Shown: piece by piece, positions 58,915 through 64,000 of the stretch
Layout: the number at the start of each line of letters is the position of its first letter
Position numbering within the stretch: position 1 is the stretch's first letter
DNA from: Iris pallida
Taxonomy: Eukaryota > Streptophyta > Magnoliopsida > Asparagales > Iridaceae
Direction of reading: 5' to 3'
Length of the DNA: 64,000 nt
Assembly (NCBI GenBank): GCA_029216955.1
Contig: JANAVB010002199.1
Location: 10,152,271-10,216,270 of the forward strand
Program-made: the position numbers and the translations under genes
Notes under the pieces: model-generated
What the model saw: only the letters and a program-made list of their open reading frames with translations
Databases searched by the model: none
Told to the model about the DNA's origin: nothing

Positions 58915-59130
58915 TGTCCATTCTCCGTTTTCAAAGAACGGAGAATGGCCATTCTCCATGTTAAAGGAACGGAGAATGGCCATTCTCCTTGAGAATGGCC
59001 ATTCTCCGTGTTAAAAGCAAAGAGAACAGCCATTCTCCGTCCATTTGCCGTGTTAAAAGCAAAGAGAATGGTCATTCTCCGTCCATTCGCCGTGTTAAAA
59101 GCAAAGAGAATGGTCATTCACCGTCCAAAA
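58915..59130. repeat. Hairpin-repeat cluster, last of the series
   Basis: Repeats of GGAGAATGGCCATTCTCC type (58936-58960) and of TTAAAAGCAAAGAGAATGG with CATTCTCCGTCCATT(C/T)GCCG (59020-59115). It is preceded by CCTAAATGTACCATACTTTG, resembling the end of the array at 54.5 kb. Confidence 0.9.
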
Positions 59131-59351
59131 AAATACTCTTCGAAAATATTATCATTAGAAAAGTAAAAAATATTTCGTCCGATCAATACAGATTTTTTTT
59201 TAAATATGTGAGCAGATGATCCGTCCGACCTCAGAAGCAGGTTTCCTCAGTTCACCATCACCACCATGACATGTAGCTTTATTAACAAAATATTAAATTA
59301 TTAGATGAAAAATAAGATTTCTGACAATGGCATGGACAGTAAAATTAGAGC

Positions 59352-59495
59352 GGCGCCGCTGGTACTTCTTCTTGTTCGAGGAGGTTTCGACGACGTCCGA
59401 CGCGAACTGGACCGATTCTTCTCGGCGCAGCTGGTACTCCTCGTTGTTCTAGAAGGGCTCGACGACGTTCGACGCGATCCGGACCGATTCTTATT
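59352..59495. repeat. Two tandem 72-bp GC-rich units
   Basis: GGCGCCGCTGGTACTTCTTC...GACCGATTCTTCTC and GGCGCAGCTGGTACTCCTCG...GACCGATTCTTATT are head to tail and 72 bp each, so they stay in frame on both strands. The covering ORF (59305-59625) ends in Pro-rich low-complexity sequence. It is possibly a captured exon, with no family recognised. Confidence 0.7.
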
Positions 59496-59814
59496 TCCTT
59501 CTTCATCTCCGTTTCTCTTTCCACCGCCACCACCAACACCACCACCACCACGGCCTAACCCAAAAAAAAATTACGAAATATTAAATTGGATGGACGAAAG
59601 AGAGAGTAAATATGAGTTAATTTAGGGTGTTCATTGAAAAAATTAAAGTGAAGAATGACCTGCTAAAGCAAGTTACCAATAGGTCAAAAGTCTAAATCAG
59701 CATTAAATGATGTTTCAACACTATTATTCAATCCGAACCATTTGATCAACATACAACGGTTCAAATTTCGGATATATCGATACATCCTTTTCCAGGGGAT
59801 GTATGGTAGAACGA

Positions 59815-59817
<3 letters not shown>

Positions 59818-59881
<64 letters not shown>

Positions 59882-60062
59882 GGAGGTGAGATGCAATCCT
59901 ATGGGTGGTGGCAATGTGTCACCTCCCATGCTATCATCATGCACCGAAAAGTGTGCAAGCGCATGATAATAGCATGGAAATGACATATAGCCACATCACC
60001 GTGAGGTGGCACCTCACTTCCCTTATTCTCTCTCTCTCACACACACACATATATAAGAGAGA
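59818..60062. mobile_element. (AT)n(GT)n run and small inverted-repeat element
   Basis: After an AT/GT microsatellite (59818-59880), GGTGGCAATGTGTCACC, CCATGCTATCATCATGC with its inverse GCATGATAATAGCATGG, and the palindrome GTGAGGTGGCACCTCAC form a foldback structure (59880-60022), probably a MITE. A GA-rich run follows (60055-60072). Confidence 0.6.
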
Positions 60063-60450
60063 GAGAGAGTGTGTTCTCATCTCATGAATAATGGGTAAAA
60101 TTTATGGGTAAAATTTTCAACAACCATGGCTGGTCCGCAGCCACATGACAGACACCTATAAGCTCATGCTAGTACGGGCCCACCTTCTTAAAATCCGGGC
60201 CAGAAGCCAATAAATGGTTGCCACGTGAACACAGTCTAGCTGCGGTCACCCCCTTCTGCTATCAGAATAACACTGTCCTCCACCGAAATATAGTTGATAG
60301 GTATCTAGACCTTGTTCTTTTGGTCCTATTTCACTCGAATCAACCGATGAGCACTCCACATCCACATGACAAGATTAAAGAAATACTTAATATATATAGC
60401 AGCATTCCCATGTGTAAGTGCCAACAGGAAGAATAAAGATGCACTTTGGC

Positions 60451-60483
<33 letters not shown>

Positions 60484-60793
60484 ACTGCAACCAATGATCA
60501 ATTCTGAAGAATAACCTCATTACACAACTTTAACAAACGTAAAAAATATATATATTCTGATGGCATGGCATCAGGAATACTGCACATTTTCGAATATATT
60601 TAGAGCAACAGCATGAGAAAGGAATCTTGCACTTGTTAAGAGCATGGAAAGGATCACAATCTCAATCTCTTTAGACAAAGAATTATAAAGATTGCAGAGC
60701 AGACAACTTTGTTAGCGCTTTAAAGAACTGACAATGCTCTTCCTCTTCTCGTTCCATACCGGCAAAGATATCGATCGAGCAAGGAGGAAGAAG

Positions 60794-61404
60794 ATGAGCT
60801 CTACGCTACGCGCCGCGATACTGTTCTCCTTCTTCTTCTTCTTCTTCGTATCGGCGCTAATAACACGACCTTCAGGTAACAGTAACACCATAACTCAATA
60901 CCTTATCCGAGTAACTTGATATATACCTTATCCGAGTTTGCAGTATAGTACTAGACAGGTATGTATTTCTTAACTACTTCATCCATCTTTTAAATCCTTT
61001 GGTGTGGCAATATGCAGAGGGGGCAGGTTCAGGGAAGCAGTGGTGCGTAGCGGACCCGCAGGCACCGGACGACGAGTTGCAGGAGGCACTCGACTGGGCG
61101 TGCGGCACGGGGAGTGCGGACTGCAAGATGATCCAGCCAAAGAACCCCTGTTACCTTCCTAACACCGTCAGGGACCACGCCTCCTACGCCTTCAATACCT
61201 ACTGGCAGAAAGCCAAGAGGAAGGGTGGATCCTGCTACTTCAAAACTGCTGCCATGGTCACTGATCTAGACCCAAGTATATATGCCCTTCCTTCTTACAT
61301 AAATTGAAAAAATATATATATATGATCTTTTATTTATGCATTAACTTGATCAAAACGACGTCCATGCAGGTCATGGTACATGTCAGTTCGAGTCCCTGCC
61401 ATGA
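60794..61404 (+). CDS. Secreted X8-domain (carbohydrate-binding) protein, three exons
   Basis: Exons are 60794-60875, 61018-61275 and 61370-61404, all with GT-AG introns and joining in frame to 124 residues. Residues 1-25 are a signal peptide (SSTLRAAILFSFFFFFFVSA). The rest is one X8 domain with all six cysteines: QWCVADP, DWACG, ADCKMIQ, KNPCYLP, GGSCYF and, in the short last exon, HGTCQF. X8 domains bind beta-1,3-glucan, as in plasmodesmata callose-binding proteins and the tails of glucan endo-1,3-beta-glucosidases. This version is X8 only, with no glycosidase domain and no hydrophobic GPI-anchor tail, so it should be a free cell-wall protein. An in-frame ATG 60 bp upstream (60734) exists, but the later start gives the better signal peptide. 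The codons are GC-rich, unlike the TE relics. This is the best gene in the window. Confidence 0.93.
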
Positions 61405-62570
61405 TGGAGAAGATCAGGAGAATGACATATACTACTACGATGCATTTCTAAAATTTTCATGATTTTCTACTTATATTTCACCATATTACATTGTACTCAT
61501 TTTTCTGTATGAATCTCTTTACATCCGGAAAAAAGAGGAAAAAAGATTGGGGCCTTGTACTTTCTATTTTACTTGATAGTTTGGATGTTTGTGACTTTAC
61601 ATTCTTGTTATACTCATGTTGGTGTGTTCAACTTTTGAGTTTTTCTTCAGGTCTTAATAACATGGTAGTTAATTACTACTAGAAGGTTTTGAAGGTCCCT
61701 TGCTTGGACTAGATTCTTCCATCTAAAAGAAACAGATATCTATTTTTGTTCCATGTATATCTTATGTCTATTTCTCAATTTTCATGAACTTGTTGATTCT
61801 TCCTAGACTAGTTAAAAGGAGAACCAATTTTCGGAGAACGAATTTTCAGTTTCTATGCAATATGTGAGAGAACAGATAATGCATGATCTGGATGAAATAA
61901 AATATTGTTGGATTGGGCGTTCAAAGGTGGTGATAATGGAATTGATGATAGAAAGTGGGATCATGAATGTAGATTATTGACATTGTTTCAAACCTAACAT
62001 GAGAATTTTCTTTTGCGGCATATGGACCCAATGCAATATCACACCTCATGAGTCAACTCCGGTTTTGATCACACCGCATTCCGAACAAATGGTATCAGAG
62101 CCCAATATGTAATTTAATTTATGATACATATGTTATGTTGTATATTTAGAAATGTACCTTTGGTAAATGATGTCGATAATTTGTTCATTTTCATAACAGA
62201 TGATCTTACTAAAATGCTAATGGCTGCTTCAGTTTACTCAACAGTACAAATACAAGGCTTTCTTCTCCACTTGCCTAAAGAATGAAGCATACACAGATGT
62301 TAGTAAAAGCAAATGACTGCATGCCACTTCAAGGGGAGGGGCGCGAGAAATGGAGAGAACAATTAATATGAACTATCACTGGCATGTGTAAACTGTCATA
62401 TATCAAAAGGAGTCTTATATATAGCTGAACAAGTTGAAGAGTTTTAACATCATAAGGAGAATCATGAGTACAAGGATACACACATTTAACATCATTGGTA
62501 TCATGATTTTGGTACATTATTAATCCAACGGCTGCATATATATATATATATATATATATATTTCCACCCA
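61405..62570. other. Gap between X8 gene and DUF423 exon, with a retroelement trace
   Basis: No gene. About 61950-62090 ends in CACACCGCATTCCGAACA, and TGGTATCAGAGCC follows, as at an LTR/internal junction. The downstream 150 bp show no pol. An (AT)n run lies at 62539-62561. Confidence 0.55.
62090..62102 (+). promoter_or_regulatory. tRNA-Met primer-binding-site motif of a retroelement relic
   Basis: TGGTATCAGAGCC is the exact plant iMet PBS, three bases after a CGAACA end. No second LTR or coding region is visible, so it marks a relic or a retroelement-derived transcript end. Confidence 0.7.
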
Positions 62571-62670
62571 CTAGAAGAGTAAGCTTGCCCAAGCACCAAT
62601 AAATGCAAAGCCGCCGAAAGGTGCTAGAGAAGAGTATTTTCTGTCTTCAAGATATGCGACCGTGTAACAC
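62571..62670 (-). CDS. Last exon of a TMEM256 homologue (DUF423 small membrane protein)
   Basis: On the minus strand, after a good acceptor (TTCTTTCCAG, 62671-62680), the exon reads CYTVAYLEDRKYSSLAPFGG, then FAFIGAWASLLF and TAG. This is the conserved C-terminus of the plant TMEM256/DUF423 family (SGTCYTVA...LEDRK..., PFGGFAFIxxWASLLF), with its final membrane helix. The upstream exons are not found between 62.7 and 64 kb, so the gene probably continues beyond the right edge, with a MITE, a SINE and a LINE in its intron. It converges with the X8 gene. The exon is under 35 codons and lacks a Met, so ORF scans miss it. Confidence 0.75.
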
Positions 62671-63092
62671 CTGGAAAGAAGCAAGGAAAATTCCTCTTAA
62701 TATATTCATTTAAGATATGGAGGAAATTCGGTTGATGTATAAAAGCAGCTGACTGATTAATGACATAGATACAGGTATGCACTTTGCATGGGCATGTCGA
62801 GAACTTACAAAAATCCAGATATGAGGATACAAATACATGTATGTATCTTTCTAAGACACACACATGAATAAAGGTGTTGAGTTTGAATTTGTATATTAAG
62901 GAACTTAGTAAGTACAAGAAACAGAAAACATAATAGTTATAATACTCTAAATACTATGAGCAAAATATCGAGGAAATTGATAAGTTCATGTGTTTAAACT
63001 AGTGTTTGGACACAGATTTCGATCACATCAACATGGATGGATTTTACATTGACTACAAATTCTAGTAAGAAGTGTCCACATATCATTGACAA

Positions 63093-63490
63093 TGGGGCTA
63101 TTTGGTTGTCTGAACCTTTGGAACTTGGAGCAGCCAAAAATAGAAAAGAAACTACGTGATTAGTCCCATGGCCAACTTTTCCAAGTTCTTGCTCCCTCTT
63201 CCTTCACTTGTTGTATTTGGCAGGAGAAAATTGATCTTGGAACCCAAAAAACTCAAGCATTTGAGATGTTGGGACCTGGGACCCACTTTTCCCTCCATCT
63301 ACAGTTAACTTCTCCAAGTTTCTTCATTTTTGGATTGGAATTTAGCCAAGGAACTCAATGCCTATATGGCATGGGACAAATTCGTGTGGGCCAAGTTCTT
63401 GTCCCCCATCTTCTCCATAACAAAAAAGGAATCTTGGACAAGTACCAAATTCTCCAAGTTCATGGCCAACTTCCATGAACCAAACAGGCC
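63093..63490. mobile_element. MITE with GGSCTRTTTGGTT ends (hAT-like)
   Basis: GGGGCTATTTGGTTG at 63093 and CCAAACAGGCCT at 63481-63490 are an inverted pair of the 'GCCTGTTTGGTT' type common in plant hAT/MITE families. Inside, CCAAGTT/AACTTGG phrases repeat in both orientations. The 8-bp duplication expected of hAT was not identified. Confidence 0.65.
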
Positions 63491-63591
63491 TAAGATATAA
63501 GGCTTATACACGAGAGGACAAATCAAACCCAACTTCTAGCTTAGCTAAATGCCCTGGATCCTGATTACTTCCACAGCTGTCCTATGCGCAC

Positions 63592-63621
<30 letters not shown>

Positions 63622-63653
<32 letters not shown>

Positions 63654-63751
63654 AAGCAATTGGTAATTGTGACGAACTCGCCTCCACTGAGGCTCGAACT
63701 CCGACCACTTGGGTCGCATGCATCTCTCTTAACCACTATGCTAGAGGTCAT
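63622..63751 (-). mobile_element. tRNA-derived SINE
   Basis: On the minus strand the element starts near 63751 with TGACCTCTAGCATAGTGGTT, the A-box part, then GGAGTTCGAGCCTC (63691-63704), the B box, a short unrelated body, and a 3' tail of 31 A (63622-63652). Pol III boxes 5' and a poly(A) end 3' are the definition of a SINE. It is short (about 100 bp plus tail). Such elements are moved by LINE proteins, and a LINE end lies next to it. Confidence 0.82.
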
Positions 63752-63752
63752 T

Positions 63753-63756
<4 letters not shown>

Positions 63757-63803
<47 letters not shown>
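63757..63803. repeat. (AT)n run, possibly the tail of the adjacent LINE
   Basis: A run of about 46 bp of AT between the SINE head and the LINE 3' end. Plant L1 elements often end in A-rich or short tandem tails. Confidence 0.8.
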
Positions 63804-63807
<4 letters not shown>

Positions 63808-63841
63808 AAAAGGGTAAATTTTATTCCAATTCAACATATAA

Positions 63842-64000
63842 TCATACAATCATACACTCAGAGTGGGTGTCCCACTCATCAATTCTCCCATCAAACTCAA
63901 TGTTATGGAGGATGCCTACAGGAGGGGTGATAAGCCTCTCGAAGATGCGTCGGTTTCGTTCCCTCCATACATGTCTGACAGCAGCAGTCAGCCGAACTCT
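63842..64000 (-). pseudogene. LINE (L1-type) reverse transcriptase C-terminus, 3' end of element
   Basis: The minus strand from the right edge reads RLTAAVRHVWRERNRRIFER, LITPPVGILHNIEFDGRIDE, then WDTHSECMIV and stop at 63842. This is the end of plant L1-like ORF2 after the zf-RVT domain (W-x-ERN-x-R-I-F motif). A short 3' UTR (63804-63841) leads into the AT tail. The frame is open to the edge and lacks a Met, so ORF lists miss it. Whether the full element is intact lies outside the window. Confidence 0.82.

Noticed and set aside
59305..59625. ORF with FDDVRREL/LDDVRRDP repeats as a gene
   Set aside because: Its content comes from two 72-bp tandem units plus a Pro-rich tail, and it is open on both strands. 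It was kept only as a repeat.

Overview
This window is a stretch of flowering-plant nuclear DNA, very probably from repeat-rich chromatin next to a small gene island. The support is long LTR retrotransposons nested in one another, a FAR1/Mutator-type transposase, Ulp1-protease ORFs of the kind carried by plant Mutator-like elements, many foldback MITEs, and GT-AG introns in a plant X8 gene. The GC-rich codons of the X8 gene lean towards a monocot, but I cannot name the species.

1-25.6 kb: an old Ty3/gypsy retrotransposon on the minus strand runs off the left edge. Its parts can be followed from the primer-binding site (20.76 kb) through gag, protease, reverse transcriptase and RNase H to integrase at base 1. 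It is cut into pieces by later insertions. These are an 8.1-kb non-autonomous LTR element (730-8818, TSD AGAAA) inside RNase H; an LTR-like unit (10968-13253) and a long solo LTR (13497-19947) inside gag; a second solo LTR (13850-16334, TSD TCTCC) nested in that one; and a 3.6-kb solo LTR (21040-24670, TSD GATAG) in the outer 5' LTR remnant.

25.6-32.1 kb: a plus-strand gypsy element with 3-kb LTRs full of a GGCCGCATGGCC-type palindrome. Its internal region has collapsed to about 1.26 kb, and its 3' LTR is cut off near 32.15 kb.

32.1-59.1 kb: a DNA-transposon district. It holds two Ulp1-type cysteine protease genes (33.2-34.9 and 35.2-39.1 kb, plus strand), a FAR1-type transposase (43.6-46.2 kb, minus strand), an F-box/LRR pseudogene (52.8-53.7 kb) and a decayed gene resembling the 'putative plant transposon protein' family (56.3-57.6 kb). 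All the TE-type genes carry breaks. A short self-complementary motif (ACGGAGAATG, one base, CATTCTCCGT) recurs at seven loci in this district, in introns and between genes, and I did not see it elsewhere. A related 21-bp array lies in opposite orientations at 32.2 and 54.3-54.5 kb. This section also contains MITEs, a solo copia-like LTR, gypsy fragments and tRNA-like SINE heads.

59-64 kb: the only clearly ordinary genes. An intact three-exon gene encodes a secreted X8-domain protein (60794-61404, plus), and the last exon of a TMEM256/DUF423 homologue lies at 62571-62670 (minus). A MITE, a tRNA-derived SINE and the 3' end of a LINE follow to the right edge.
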